Below, one piece after another: positions 45,056 to 56,170 of a stretch of 64,000 nt of DNA. Source of the DNA: Varanus komodoensis (lineage: Eukaryota > Chordata > Lepidosauria > Squamata > Varanidae). The stretch covers positions 3,772,416 through 3,836,415 of the forward strand of contig NW_025335854.1 in assembly GCF_004798865.1 (NCBI RefSeq). The letters are read 5' to 3'. Position numbers and translations under genes: made by a program. The notes beneath the pieces are model-generated. The model did no database searches and was not told the DNA's origin. It worked only from the letters and a program-made list of their open reading frames with translations. The stretch's first letter is position 1. Each line of letters opens with the position of its first letter.

Positions 45056-45464
45056 CATTCTGATCAAAAATGAACTGAAATAATTTCCGATGCAACTTTC
45101 TCCAAATTGAATGACACAGAGCATGTGATAGATTAAAGATAATGAAAGCTGGCTGGCCAAACTTTTTAATTATACGGAACAGACATGATCTGTGCTATGA
45201 ATGTGTGAGGCGTTTAATTGCCTTTGAGCATCAGAAAGTCCAATTCCCTTTGAGCAGGAATTATTTTGAATCATACGCGGCAACTGCAGCTGCAAGAAAT
45301 TACTTTGATGAGTAAAGCATGGGCTGGAAGGGAGACAAGAGTTGCTACAGCTATACCTGCAATTGCTTCCTTACTCATTCTGATCCCATTCTTCCTGAGT
45401 CAACACCCCACATGGCCATAGCGTTTGGTCCATCATTTGGGAGGGAGATTCATGACTATACTTA
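45056..45464. other. Repeat-free block, possible conserved non-coding element
   Basis: 45080-45330 contains GATTAAAGATAATGAAAGC, AACTTTTTAATTATACGG and GGCGTTTAATTGCCTTTG, with no repeat and no useful open frame. Confidence 0.3.
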
Positions 45465-45740
45465 GCATACTGTTTTGCAGTAGTGGCCAGGTAGGGTTTA
45501 TCCAGCTTACACCTTCTGGACTGAACCCAGATTTGAACACAATATGTGTTGAAGCCTTTATGTTTCCAAGCTGGCCGTGTGAGATGTAGACCTTCCCTCA
45601 ATGTCTTCAGGCACATAAAAGTGCATCCTTTTGAAAAATGCTGAGAAGTATGCTTTCACCAAGATGTGCAGAAAGAGTGCATTTCAAATATGCACAAGTT
45701 TTGGAAAAATATGTGTGGATTTTCATGTGAAAAGGGAAAA
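45465..45740 (+). repeat. A/T-rich dispersed family copy with head
   Basis: CCAGCTTACACCTTCTGGAC and TGAACCCAGATTTG align with the head of 17625-17960. The tail has GTGCATCCTTTTGAAAAATG, AGTGCATTTCAAATATGCAC and TTTTGGAAAAATATGTG. Confidence 0.6.
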
Positions 45741-45783
45741 ACACAATGCTCACCATCTTGTATAGACATGAATCAGAACGCGT

Positions 45784-46060
45784 GTTTATTTATTTATTTA
45801 TTAAAACATTTTTATGCCACCCCATTCGCCGAAGCCTCGGGGCGGCTTACAACAATAAGTTAAATAATCATAATCATAAATTAAAAATAAAAACATTAGA
45901 ATAAAATATAAACATACAATATAAAATAAGCCGCCCTGGCCAGAGTAAAATTCAATAATATTAACATTTAAAATGCTGCTTAAATAAAAAGGTCTTCGCC
46001 TGGCACCGAAAAACAAATAACGACGGCGCCAGGTGGACCTCTCTGGGGAGCGCATTCCAT
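45784..46060 (-). mobile_element. L2-clade LINE 3' end, young-looking
   Basis: On the minus strand the end of the reverse transcriptase ORF reads WNALPREVHLAPSLFVF, then QAKTFLFKQHFKC and a stop. It is followed by A/T-rich 3' UTR, a tail AAGCCGCCCCGAGGCTTCGG, GGCATAAAAATG and AAAT units. The better conserved CpGs and open end suggest it is younger than the copies at 11523 and 52769. It is 5'-truncated to about 280 bp. Confidence 0.85.
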
Positions 46061-46111
46061 AGATGTCATTTGGGCTGGAATTTTGCTCATTTGTGGGTAA
46101 AAGTTTTAGTT

Positions 46112-46188
46112 CTACACATGCCTACATAGAAGTAACCTCTATTGAACAGAATAGGGCTTACCTTTGAGTAGGGGCACTGGCAATGTTT
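46112..46188. repeat. Short palindromic repeat
   Basis: CTACATAGAAGTAACCTCTA and ATAGGGCTTACCTTTGAGTA are near-complementary arms around TTGAACAGA. I recall similar AAGTAAG..CCATTGA..TGGGGCTTAC sequences as common in squamate DNA; the class is not certain. Confidence 0.45.
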
Positions 46189-48035
46189 ACAGGAGACTTT
46201 CTTGCTAATGGACTTTAATCTAACAGCCTGCTTCTAAAGAGAAGACAGCTTTTGAATTCCAAAACCCTTTTTTAGCTTGGATCAAAATTTGAATTGGATG
46301 AGATTGCTCTCCTAGTTCCCCATATATTGCTGATTCTTCCTTCCTACTGCACAAGCCCTTTTTACCAGCCTCTGAAACACACCTCCTCTTCCCTTCACCA
46401 CCTCATAGGCATCCAGGGTTGGGTGGGAGAAATGGAAGCCCCTTATTGACACAGAAAAGAATATTCCAGTTATGCTGGTGGTAGGTGAGACTCCGATATA
46501 AAAACAGAGTGTCCTTGCCTCTTCTACAGATAAGAAAGGCAATGTACATTGCATTGCTAGATCCAACTAGGAGAGGACCCTACATTGCATGTGGGTGCTG
46601 TTCTGGGTGGCAACCACCATCTGGTTTCATCTTGTGCCTGCCATGAGTCCCAGGACACTCAATCCATGCACAGCTGTATTTACAGCATCTCTTATATTGC
46701 CTATGTAGAAATAAACATCAAATCATTGCTAAGACTCTATCTCACCTCCTAACATTTTGGCAGCCTCTCAAAGCCTCACATTTGTTCCAAGAGCTCAGTC
46801 CAAGTATTTTGTGGTGGGGCAGAAGTCTTCAAAGTACAGTCTGGGGAAATTTATTTCTTCCATGCTGTTTTTTATTATCAAAATCAGCATGTGAGTACTA
46901 CTCTAAATGGAAGCCCAGCTGATAGCAGGAGCTTCCCTGAACTGAACTTATTTGTACACTGCACCATTTAAAGGACACTCTTAATTGAAGATTGCCTGTT
47001 AAAACTGCTCCAGAGAGAGTGATGAGCTTTGCGAGTTATGAATGTCTTTCCTTGCTTTACAACCAACCATTTATGCTTTCAATTTTCTTTTTATACAGCT
47101 ATTCCTTCGCATTTTATAGAGTTCTTTTGTTTCTTTCCATGGATGCTGCATTCCCACCCAAAAGGCTGTGGTGAGCATCACAGAAAATGGACCAAGGACA
47201 GCAGTGGGTTGGCTGTAGGGATGGAGAGAAAGAGAAACACAAGAAACGTCCAGAGGGATGGCTCCCAGTGCTAGTATTCAAATAGTGTTATGCTGAAGGG
47301 TTGCACAAGGAATCTGTTCTGGGGGAAGAAGTCAGTTGGATCCCCTGCACTCAGCTTCCTAGACTCTCGTCCAGTTTGTTGCAGCTGTGAGTCAAGGTTT
47401 CTGGTGAGGGCACTCAGTATTGGTGGAGCCCTCCAGAACCAATCCACAAGTGGCTCTCCCCTTCCATGTCATTCACAGCATTCTTTGTGTTGCTGCACAC
47501 GATGAAGAAGAAAATGGACCATCCTGTTCTTCCCTTCCTCTTGGCTCAGCTCACTTTCTAAGACTGGCCCAAGCATCAGTGGACATCTGTGAATGCTTGA
47601 GGGATGGAGTCTGTGGAGGTTTGTTGCAGCCCTAGCGTACAGTCTTTTCCTTCTTAATTGAAAGAAGAGGAAAGAAGCAGTGTGATGGCATCAGCAGGGC
47701 TGGAAACAGAAGCTTATCTTGTCGGTAGGCCCAGTAAATTTCATGCATAAAGCAAATAAAATCTTAAAAATTCTCGTCTGGAGGGGAGAAACAACCTTAT
47801 TGAAATCAAAGGGATGTAACTGTGTGTATTGGGTCTGGGCTATAAATCCAGGCCAGGTTCTCTGCTAGTGCTGTCCAACATACCTAGTTAAAATTGTTGT
47901 TGTTCCCTGGTCCTGAGGAAGATGCAGCCTGGGATCCCACTTTATCAGACCAGTTAAGGAGCTTCTGCTTGGTGTTAGCTCATGCCTTGTACTATGCTTA
48001 GTTAATTGGCTTATGGTCTGATATTTTACAAGGAT
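46189..48035. other. Unassigned sequence
   Basis: About 1.8 kb. Open frames near 47030-47640 are under 85 codons and have no recognised domain. Confidence 0.4.
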
Positions 48036-48103
48036 CCATGACTGACATTGATGGAAAGTGATGGGTGTTATAACTTGCAGCCAGCTAACAAGGTTGGGAA
48101 CCT
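48036..48103. mobile_element. Half copy of palindromic MITE-like repeat
   Basis: CATGACTGACATTGATGGAA, GTGATGGGTGTTATAACTTG and AAGGTTGGGAACC follow the right arm of the family at 11845-11985. Confidence 0.5.
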
Positions 48104-48578
48104 TCATGTCCCATAGAGTACCATAATGGGAAGCTGCATAAGGTATACATTAGAGGCTTGCTGATGACGTAAACAGGTAGTTGTGTACCTCTTAGTCCCT
48201 GACCCTGTGTAACAGCCAACTCCTTTCCCACAAATAGTCCATAAAGCCATTCCTCTTGGGTGGTGTTGTCTGGACCTCAAACACCCTTGTGGGGCTTCAC
48301 TGACCATCTATTCCAGCTGATTAGAACGTCTTAGCTGCCAGGTTCACACTGGGCATTGTTTAGCCTTGATTGTTAAACCCTTTGTGATGTTACCTTTTGA
48401 AGTATTATGCTTGTCTTTTCAATAAGGCCTCCTTTTAAGCCAACCTTGGAACTAGCTTACCGATTTCTTGGGGTCACTCAAACCTGCAGCCCAAAGTTGG
48501 GCCAGAACACTATGTCAGAACTAACTGGTTTCTTGGGGAATTAACCATCAGCAATTTGATGCATGTATCATGGTCCTA

Positions 48579-48913
48579 GGGATGCAGGTGGTGCAGTGGT
48601 TTAAACTGCTGGTTGATCAAAAGGTCACCGGTTTGAATCTGCACAATGGTGTGAGTTCCCGTTGCTCCGTCCCAGCTCCTGCCAACCTTGCAGTTTGAAA
48701 GCATGCAAATGCAAGTAGATAAACAGGTACCACTTCGGTGGGCAGGTAACAGCGTTCTGTGCACTTCGGTGTTTAGTCATGCCGGCCACACGACCATGGA
48801 GACTGCGGACAAGCGCTGGCTCCCTCGGCTAGGAAACGGAGATGAGCACCACCCCCTAGAGTCAGGCATGACTGGACTTTAATGTCAAGGGGAAACCTTT
48901 ACCTTTACCTTTT
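48579..48913 (+). mobile_element. Sauria SINE with target-site duplication
   Basis: tRNA-derived head with an A-box-like GGTGCAGTGGTTTAAACTGC and B-box-like CCGGTTTGAATCTGC. The conserved body is GTTGCTCCGTCCCAGCTCCT, GCCAACCTTGCAGTTTGAAA, GCAAGTAGATAAACAGGTAC, AGTCATGCCGGCCACACGAC, GGAAACGGAGATGAGCACC and a BovB-derived tail ending GACTGGACTTTAATGTCAAG and ACCTTTACC. Flanking 13-mers TATCATGGTCCTA (48566-48578) and TATCAGGGTGCTA (48914-48926) match at 11 of 13 positions. It is about 335 bp, full length. Sauria SINEs are mobilised by BovB reverse transcriptase, whose fragments are also in this window. Confidence 0.95.
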
Positions 48914-48926
48914 TATCAGGGTGCTA

Positions 48927-49676
<750 letters not shown>

Positions 49677-49769
49677 AAATATCTAGGATTGGATCCAGGA
49701 TCTGCCTTCCACAAGAGAAAGGTCTTTGCTTGCAAGCAGTCTCTCTGTCTGATTTGGGGGGATTCTCAG

Positions 49770-49820
49770 CAGTTATAGGCAGCTTATAAATATCTGTATA
49801 AACAAACAAACAAACAAATC
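49770..49820 (+). repeat. L2/SINE tail remnant with AAAC run
   Basis: GGCAGCTTATAAATATCTGT followed by AAAC units looks like a short retroposon tail; no body is present. Confidence 0.35.
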
Positions 49821-49967
49821 GGGGAGCAGGGTCCTCCTGACTCCTTCTGCAGCATTTTCAAGTTGGAGGAACTGCTCTGGGAAGGACAGAAAGGGAAGTC
49901 CTCTTCTATCAGCACTGTCGATCCAGAATATATCTGGATCCTACCTGGCACTCCGTGAATAAGTGGA

Positions 49968-50000
49968 TGCATGCATCCATCCATCCATCATCTATCTATC
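49968..50000 (+). repeat. ATCC/ATCT tetranucleotide microsatellite
   Basis: GCATGCATCCATCCATCCAT then CATCTATCTATC. Confidence 0.9.
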
Positions 50001-52768
50001 AGCCTACTTTTTAAGTTAGAACAACTACTAACCTTGAGCTAAGAAATTGTGTTATTAAGATAGGCAATGTTTGGCCCAGGGCACAAATACTGACATGGAG
50101 AGCTTCCCCTACAACATCCTCCCTTAATACTACCCTGAAACACAACAGGTTAGACCCAAACATATCCACGTTTCAAACAGACCCATTGAAATCAATTGAA
50201 ATAGAGGAAAGTATGATTTCAGCCTCATGGTTTTCAGTGGGCACACTCTAAGTATGGCTGAGCTTCGATACAACCCAAGAGCTATTCTGAAGTGCCACTC
50301 CTCAAATGCCCAGTGGGTGGATCCCTCCAAAAGCAACATATCCTGCCTTCAGGAGGAGTCGGCAAATATGGAGTTCCCGAGCAGTTGTGCCATGCCTTTT
50401 TCAACAGTGAGATTTGGCTTTGCAGAAGGAATGTGTTGCTGGGGGCACAAGGTGCCGAGTCATCATTCCAGCAGCCTTCTGTCCATCCAGATGTTTTTGA
50501 TGAGGTGGGCTTTTCATTCAACAGCAAATTTTTGTGCCAATGGGCTTTTGATGTTCAGCCCTGTTGGATGCTCCATTTGGAACACTGAGCATGATGTTTG
50601 CATGAAGATCTTGAGTGAACCATGATGCACAGGTAATGAGACACCACTACACAAAATGATGGTGCCGATAGCCCTTTATGTAGCGCTAAGGGTTGGTAAA
50701 CTCATAGCTGCATAAACCACATGGGGTGAAGCAGAAATGTTGGATGACTTCTAGTCTGAGGACCACGTTCCATTTCAGAAAAGCTCTTGAGAAAACCTCC
50801 AGGGGTGGATAGAGCTGAAGGCAAAATGGGTGGGTGCAAGGGCAAAGGATGTGGGCCAAAGTTCAAAATGGCTGGTTATTTTCCCTTAATGCTCTTATTA
50901 TCAGAAATAAAAACTTATAAGAAATATTTTGGCCTTTTGGAGTGGGAGGAAATGTGCTGGCAGGCTGTGTGTGACAGACAGAGATTCCTTGGGACAGCAA
51001 AGAGGCAGCTAGGATGGACTAGGAGACCCTTCCTCTGGGTCTATGAAGCATGGAAAGTCTCCCTCAAAAGTCTGAGATGTCAGAAATAATGCTAGAATGC
51101 CTTGGATGGGTAGAGACCTGCACTTGTGGGAAGACTTCATGAACTTAACCTGTAGCACAGCCTGTTCAATTAGGGTTAAGAAAAGTTTAAACCCAGTTTG
51201 GTGCCTCATCTCTTCATTGCTGGTGTTCAGGAGCAAAGAACCCTGAAGGGGTGGAACATTGCTACAGATGATGTGATGTTTAACTAACCTTTTGCTTTGT
51301 TTTGCTTCGAAATGGGAAAAAAGATTCCTTTAGAAGAAAGAGGTAATCACACCAACTGTAAGTTATTAGTTTTGTGACAATTTTATGGGAGTCATTATCA
51401 CACTGTGGGGAAACCCTTGATGGCACTAATGCTGACTTAAACAACTAAGGATTGTAGTCATTATGGTCAACAGTAATCACTTTTGTGTGAATGCCTTCCA
51501 GATTCAGAGCAATAACATATCACAGGAAATTAGGGAATAACACCAGTGGGTCGTATTCATGGTGCCAACAGGACTACATTATCATCAGCCATTTCTCCGC
51601 TAATGGGTCTCAATCCTATAATTTCTGAATAAATATCATGTTCGGAATCCAAACTTTATGCTCATAAGATTGCCAAAGAAAGTGGGGGATCATTCCAGAT
51701 TTCTACCAGACGATGAATGGGATGGCTACCTTTAATCTTCTAAACACTGCAGCTTGTATCAGTGCAGCAATAGAGTAAGAGGTTTATTGTGACCATCTTG
51801 GGCATCTCATCATATCACTTTAATTATGTGATATGACATTGGGCATCTGGTCATGTCTAACTGCAGAAAGGAATGGATCCTTTGTCGTTAGTACAAATTG
51901 CAGGTCTAGGCACCCTGGCTTAATCGGAAGCGTAGTGTGTCCAGAAGTTTAAAATCAGGATGTTTAACCTTGAATTTCACCTTGGAACAGCTCTTGGGCC
52001 CATACTTCAGTGGGTGGGGATGACAGCTGAAGGGAAGGGGCATGGCAAACACAGATTCAGAGCTGCCACTAAGGTAAGGTTTAAGGAGACTGCATCTTGT
52101 GGCAGATGGTAGGGACAGCAGTGTAGTGTAGGAAGCAGAGCTGGGCAGATCATAACTCCTTTATTTAGCCTGTCATCTCCTTCTAAAGTGGGCAACACTG
52201 GTCTGTTGTCATTATTGATATAAGAGACAAGGGCCAGTTCAAGTGTCGGTCATGGTCACTAATGAACAGGAATAGAAGGGAGCACCATTTTGCCCTTTGA
52301 CTCAGACAGAGTTGTGTCTTGAGCTAGCCCTGTGAATTGCTAACTACCATGAAGCTGCCGAAGGCAAAAGAAACTTAACCAAAAGGGAAACCTGTCAACT
52401 CCAGGCCAAATCCTAGCACTGAAAATGGGTCCTATATATTGTAATCTCTAATTCAAATTAAATGTGTTAGGTTGCAACACTGGGAAATCCTGAACTTATG
52501 TAAAGCAGCCTCTTTAATTGCAAATAATATATGAACATTCTTGGGAATCAATGAAGAGGGAAAATTGGAAAGTTTAAATGGCTTTGTTAGAATATCTGGC
52601 TGAAGGAGTACTTACTATATCAAACATGGTTTGCGGATGAATTCAGTGGCTATAGGAGGCAGAGGGAGCCAACTACTCTGCTTTCAGACAAATCAGTTCA
52701 GTTTATGGTGTGGGAGTGTGGCAAGACTGAGTGCTGAAACTTGCCAGCTTCTCAAATGTTAAACAAGC
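50001..52768. other. Unassigned sequence
   Basis: About 2.8 kb. Several overlapping frames around 50220-50625 reach 132 codons but share no known domain. A small CATATCAC/GTGATATG hairpin lies near 51810-51835. No gene recognised. Confidence 0.4.
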
Positions 52769-53532
52769 AGCTTGGGAGTGCTCCTTGACCCAGAGCTGTC
52801 ACTGGAGTTCCAAGTGGTGGTGGCGGCAAGGAGTGCTTTCCTACAGCTTCGGCGGATCCATCAGCTGCGTCCTTACCTGGATGAGCATCTCTAGCAACAG
52901 TGATACATTCTATGGTAACTTCCCACTTGGACTACTCCAACGTGCTCTACGTGGGGCTGCCCTTGAAAATGGTCCAGATACTGCAACTGGTGCAGCATAG
53001 AGCTGCCAGGCTGCTGACGGGGACCAGCCATTACTCTCACATAACGCTGGTCCTCTACCAGCTCCACTGGCTCCCAGTTGAAGTCAGGCCCTAATTCAAG
53101 GTGCTGGTTTTGACCTATAAAGCCCTAAATGGCTTGGGACCAGGATACCTGAAGGAACGTCTCCTTTCTTATATGCCCTCATGCCCCTTAAGATCTGCAA
53201 GAGAAGCCCTGCTCTGGGAACCCTCTGTAAGCGAGGTAAAAAGGTCATCAACTTGGAGTAGGGCCTTCTCTGTAGTCCCAGACTCTGGAATGTACCCCAC
53301 AGAGAGGTATGCCTGGAGCCAAGTTTATACTCTTTTCTGCGTCAGGCCAAAACCTTTTTATTTAAACAGTATTTTAAACTCTAATAGTTTTTAAGTGTAG
53401 TCACTCTGTTTGGTTTATTGTTTTGTTCTGTTTTATTATTGAAATTGTTGTTTTAATTGTCCTTTTAAATATTGTAAGCTGTCCTGAGATCTTGTATAAT
53501 AGGATGGCATACAAAGCTTTTAATAAATAAAT
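52769..53532 (+). mobile_element. L2-clade LINE 3' end with reverse transcriptase C-terminus
   Basis: This is the most informative LINE piece. In order, the translation gives SLGVLLDPELSLEFQ, RRIHQLRPYLDEHL and a stop. After a frame change come VTSHLDYSNVLYVGLPLKMV, LQLVQHRAARLLTG, YQLHWLPVEVRP, a stop, VLTYKALNGLGPGYLKERL, and the end KPFYLNSI. These are the hallmarks of the L2 ORF2 C-terminus. The 3' UTR ends in TGTCCTGAGATC, TAATAGGATGGCATACAAAG and AATAAATAAAT. At least two stops and one frameshift make it inactive. The 5' end (endonuclease and catalytic RT core) is missing by truncation. Confidence 0.93.
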
Positions 53533-53549
53533 AAGCAAGCAAGCAAGCT
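53533..53549 (+). repeat. AAGC tetranucleotide run on L2 tail
   Basis: Four AAGC units follow the AAAT units of the L2 tail, an example of tail-seeded simple repeat growth. Confidence 0.85.
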
Positions 53550-53599
53550 ATTTGCTTATCTCAGGCTTCTAACCTATACCAGCTGATCAACTGATCAAG

Positions 53600-54058
53600 G
53601 ACATTCCCTGGAGACCAAGGCTGAGATCATGGTGTATTCCTGATCAGCTTGTATGGGTGTGAAAGCTGAACAGTGAAGAAAGCTGACAGGAAGATAATGG
53701 ATGCTTTCGCAACGTGGTGTTGGAAAAAAGCTTTCCAAATACCCTGGAGTGACAAGGATAAACAAGTAGGTCCCAGAGCTAATCAAGGCACAGCTTTCCC
53801 TGGAAGTAAAAAGGATGACACTGAGCCTGTCATAGTTTGGGCACATCATGAGAAGGCCAGACCCCTGAAGACAATCAAGCTAGGCAAAGTTGAAGGCAAA
53901 TGAAGAAAAGAAAGACCAGAGATGGGATGGATTGATTCCTTAAAAGAAGCCACAGCCTTGAATTTAGAAGAGCTGGATTCAGCTATCCTGGATAAGGTAT
54001 TCTGGAGGGTATAAATTCATAAGTCAGAGATGGCTTGATGACACAAAGAACAACAATA
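53600..54058 (+). mobile_element. BovB-like (RTE) LINE 3' end, diverged
   Basis: Reads on the plus strand as a decayed BovB C-terminus: KKADRKIMDAFATWCWKKAF, QIPWSDKDKQVG, FGHIMRRP-like sequence, then WDGLIP/KEATALNLEEL-like text, ending TGGCTTGATGACACAAAGAA. It has several stops and frame changes. It starts about 50 bp after the L2 tail in the same orientation. Confidence 0.82.
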
Positions 54059-54541
54059 TCGAAATGAACAGAAGTGGGCTTAGGATTGCCCTGCAAACTA
54101 CCATGATTTTGGAGCCTTTCCAGATCAAACAAACATTTGCATGTTGACATTTCTGGAATCTGACCTGTTATAAAGATCAATACTCTATTTAAAATCATTT
54201 CCCAGCTGCTAGTTACAAGAAGCTCAGAGTATTCTATGAGTAGGAGGGTAGGAAGAGATGGAGGAGGAGGAGGAAGAGTATGATACATGGACAAAAATCC
54301 ACTGAGATTAGTAGCAACCGGCAGAAAGTCTGAGCATCCCAGTACAATGAAGTTCCTCTGTTATATATCCATCTATTCCTATGGAGAGAGTTAAAATGCA
54401 ATGGAATAACACTGGCCACAACCCCTCGTGAGGTCACCTGGTCTGACCTCAGGAGGAAGATGCATATCTCTGCACACAGTGACATTTTCCACCCTCAACA
54501 ATATGTGTCCATCTTCAGGCCCATCCTCTGCAACATCATAC

Positions 54542-54581
54542 TAGTAGTGGAAAAAAGTAGTGGACTTTTTTTCCACTACTA
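54542..54581. repeat. Perfect 15-bp hairpin
   Basis: TAGTAGTGGAAAAAA (54542-54556) and TTTTTTCCACTACTA (54567-54581) are exact complements around a 10-nt loop that itself repeats GTAGTGGA. It probably arose by local template switching. Confidence 0.9.
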
Positions 54582-55080
54582 AGTCACTAAGTACTAATAA
54601 GTAACCAATATTTCCAACTTCTGCTGGTTATTTTGTGATGACTCTTTACTAGACAGGATATTACATTAACACAACCTTCTGTTGTGCACGAACGACAGGG
54701 ATGTTAGTGTTAACTATGGGATGACAGTTCTGAAGGATGCATTATTCCCGTGCTGTTTATAAACATTAATGTAAGAAAATTATTTTGCCAAAGGCAAGTC
54801 TTTCCTCTGGAATGAATGTAGCTACCAGGGTGTGTGTTGGGGGTGGGGGGAAGCAGCTTCAGATGCTATGTGCAGAATTTCCATTATCCAAAGGTCCATT
54901 ACACATATCTCCAAGGTATGTTGCTAAACATCCATAAGGTTTCCATTTTCCTGACAGAAACAATTACAATGGCCATGCAAGAATAATTTCCCTCTGAGAA
55001 CCAAAGCAGCCATCAGAAAATCTTTTAGAAAGGATTGTAAAAACACTTGCTCTGATGTTACAGTTGAACTTTAAATCTGG

Positions 55081-55082
<2 letters not shown>

Positions 55083-55139
<57 letters not shown>
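55083..55139 (+). repeat. TC then TA dinucleotide microsatellite
   Basis: About 14 TC units followed by about 14 TA units. Confidence 0.97.
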
Positions 55140-55142
<3 letters not shown>

Positions 55143-55207
55143 AAGTCAACAGGTAGATTGTTTTACATATATTACCTCACTAATTCTTACACCAGTTATG
55201 CAAGGTT

Positions 55208-55654
55208 ACAATGGCTGAGGTTGTCTAGTTTAAGAAGGGAGGGGAGTATGAGGAATATGATAGAGGATATTATAAAAAAGGGAAAATAGCTTTGCTTCTG
55301 CTTCCTTAAAGTTAAATCTCCTGGTCATCCTGTGAAGCTGAATGGTGGGAGATTCGGGGAAGATACAAGGTTATGCTTCTTCACATAATGCACCATTAAG
55401 CTCTGCAGTTTGCTACCACCAGAGGTAATGATGGTTGTCAATTCAGATGCCTTTAAAGGGGGAAAGGATAATACCATGGGGGAAAAGGCCATTCATGCTT
55501 ACTAGTCCTGATGGTTTTGTATTATCTGCGTATTAGATGTCAGTACAAGTTTTGGGAACAGGTGCAGCAGGGTGTCAGTTGCACTCATGAATCTGTTTTG
55601 CTTCTATATGGTCAGGATCTGAGGCAGCTTCAGGATAAAGAACCAGCATAGGAG
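55208..55654 (+). mobile_element. L3/CR1-type LINE 3' end, 5' part before insert
   Basis: GGCTGAGGTTGTCTAGTTTA, GAGGAATATGATAGAGG, TCATCCTGTGAAGCTGAATG, GTGGGAGATTCGGGG, CTTCTTCACATAATG, TTTGCTACCACCAGAGGTAA, GATGCCTTTAAAGGGG, TACTAGTCCTGATGG and CAGTTGCACTCATGA follow the C-terminus and 3' UTR of a squamate L3/CR1-type LINE (MIEVYKI, GHPMKLNGGR, NSLPQ..DGFKRG in better copies). The element continues at 56120 after a GC-rich insert. Confidence 0.85.
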
Positions 55655-56112
55655 TCCTGGCAGCGCTGTGGCCAGGGCCCTCATGAGCACACCTGGAGCC
55701 CTGGGGGAGGAGCTAGAAGAACTAGCTCCTCCCTCTAGAAGTTGTCTTGGCAATGAGGGTCTCCAGGCTTGCTACAGTGCCCCCTGCAACCTGAACTCTT
55801 GGACCTTGCTCTTGTTCCTAGGCCCTGATCCTGGACCTCGCCTGGTTTCGTTGCCCCTGCTTGCTGCTGCTCCTGCTCCAGCCCTCAGGTATGTACCTGC
55901 TCCTCTCTGCATGGCTTCCTTGGTTTCCAGCCCCCGCCTTGCTTGACTATGCTTTTGTCTCCTGGACTGGCCTTATCGTGCTCTTCTATTCCTGCCATTG
56001 ACCTTGAACTGTTGGGTAAGATTTGGATTGGACTTTGGACCTTAGTCTAGTTGCCTGGGTCCTGGTGCTCAAGTCAGTGTTAGTCAGCCACCCACAACCT
56101 GGATGCTGAAGT
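55655..56112. mobile_element. GC-rich insert within the LINE, unclassified
   Basis: About 458 bp, much richer in G+C than its host LINE, flanked by ATAGGAG at 55648-55654 and again at 56113-56119. It starts TCCTGGCAGC, holds a perfect 12-bp hairpin (55705-55733) and pyrimidine-rich CTGG/CCTG text, and ends GGATGCTGAAGT. The 7-bp duplication and nesting argue for transposition. No coding domain or inverted ends are seen. An LTR or a non-autonomous element is possible; the family is unknown. Confidence 0.5.
55705..55733. repeat. Perfect 12-bp hairpin in insert
   Basis: GGGAGGAGCTAG (55705-55716) and CTAGCTCCTCCC (55722-55733) pair exactly around AAGAA. Confidence 0.9.
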
Positions 56113-56170
56113 ATAGGAGCCAGATGTTGGAATGAATGGGCCGTTGATTTGATGTAGCATGGCTCTTTTT
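56113..56170 (+). mobile_element. L3/CR1-type LINE terminus, 3' part after insert
   Basis: CCAGATGTTGGAATGAATGG, GCCGTTGATTTGATGTAGCA and TGGCTCTTTTTATGATCTTC supply the terminal block expected after 55654 (GGATGCTGGACTAGATGGGC..TTCTTATG in better copies). Confidence 0.75.

Larger units (their letters stand above)
54059..55207. other. Unassigned sequence with hairpin and CT/TA array
   Basis: Holds the hairpin at 54542-54581 and the microsatellite at 55083-55139. No gene recognised. Confidence 0.4.

Noticed and set aside
48579-48660. A tRNA gene
   Set aside because: A- and B-box-like words are present, but there is no cloverleaf or anticodon arm and the body continues as Sauria SINE.
50227-50625. 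A 132-codon protein-coding gene
   Set aside because: Three overlapping frames of similar length exist on both strands with no family features, which points to chance.
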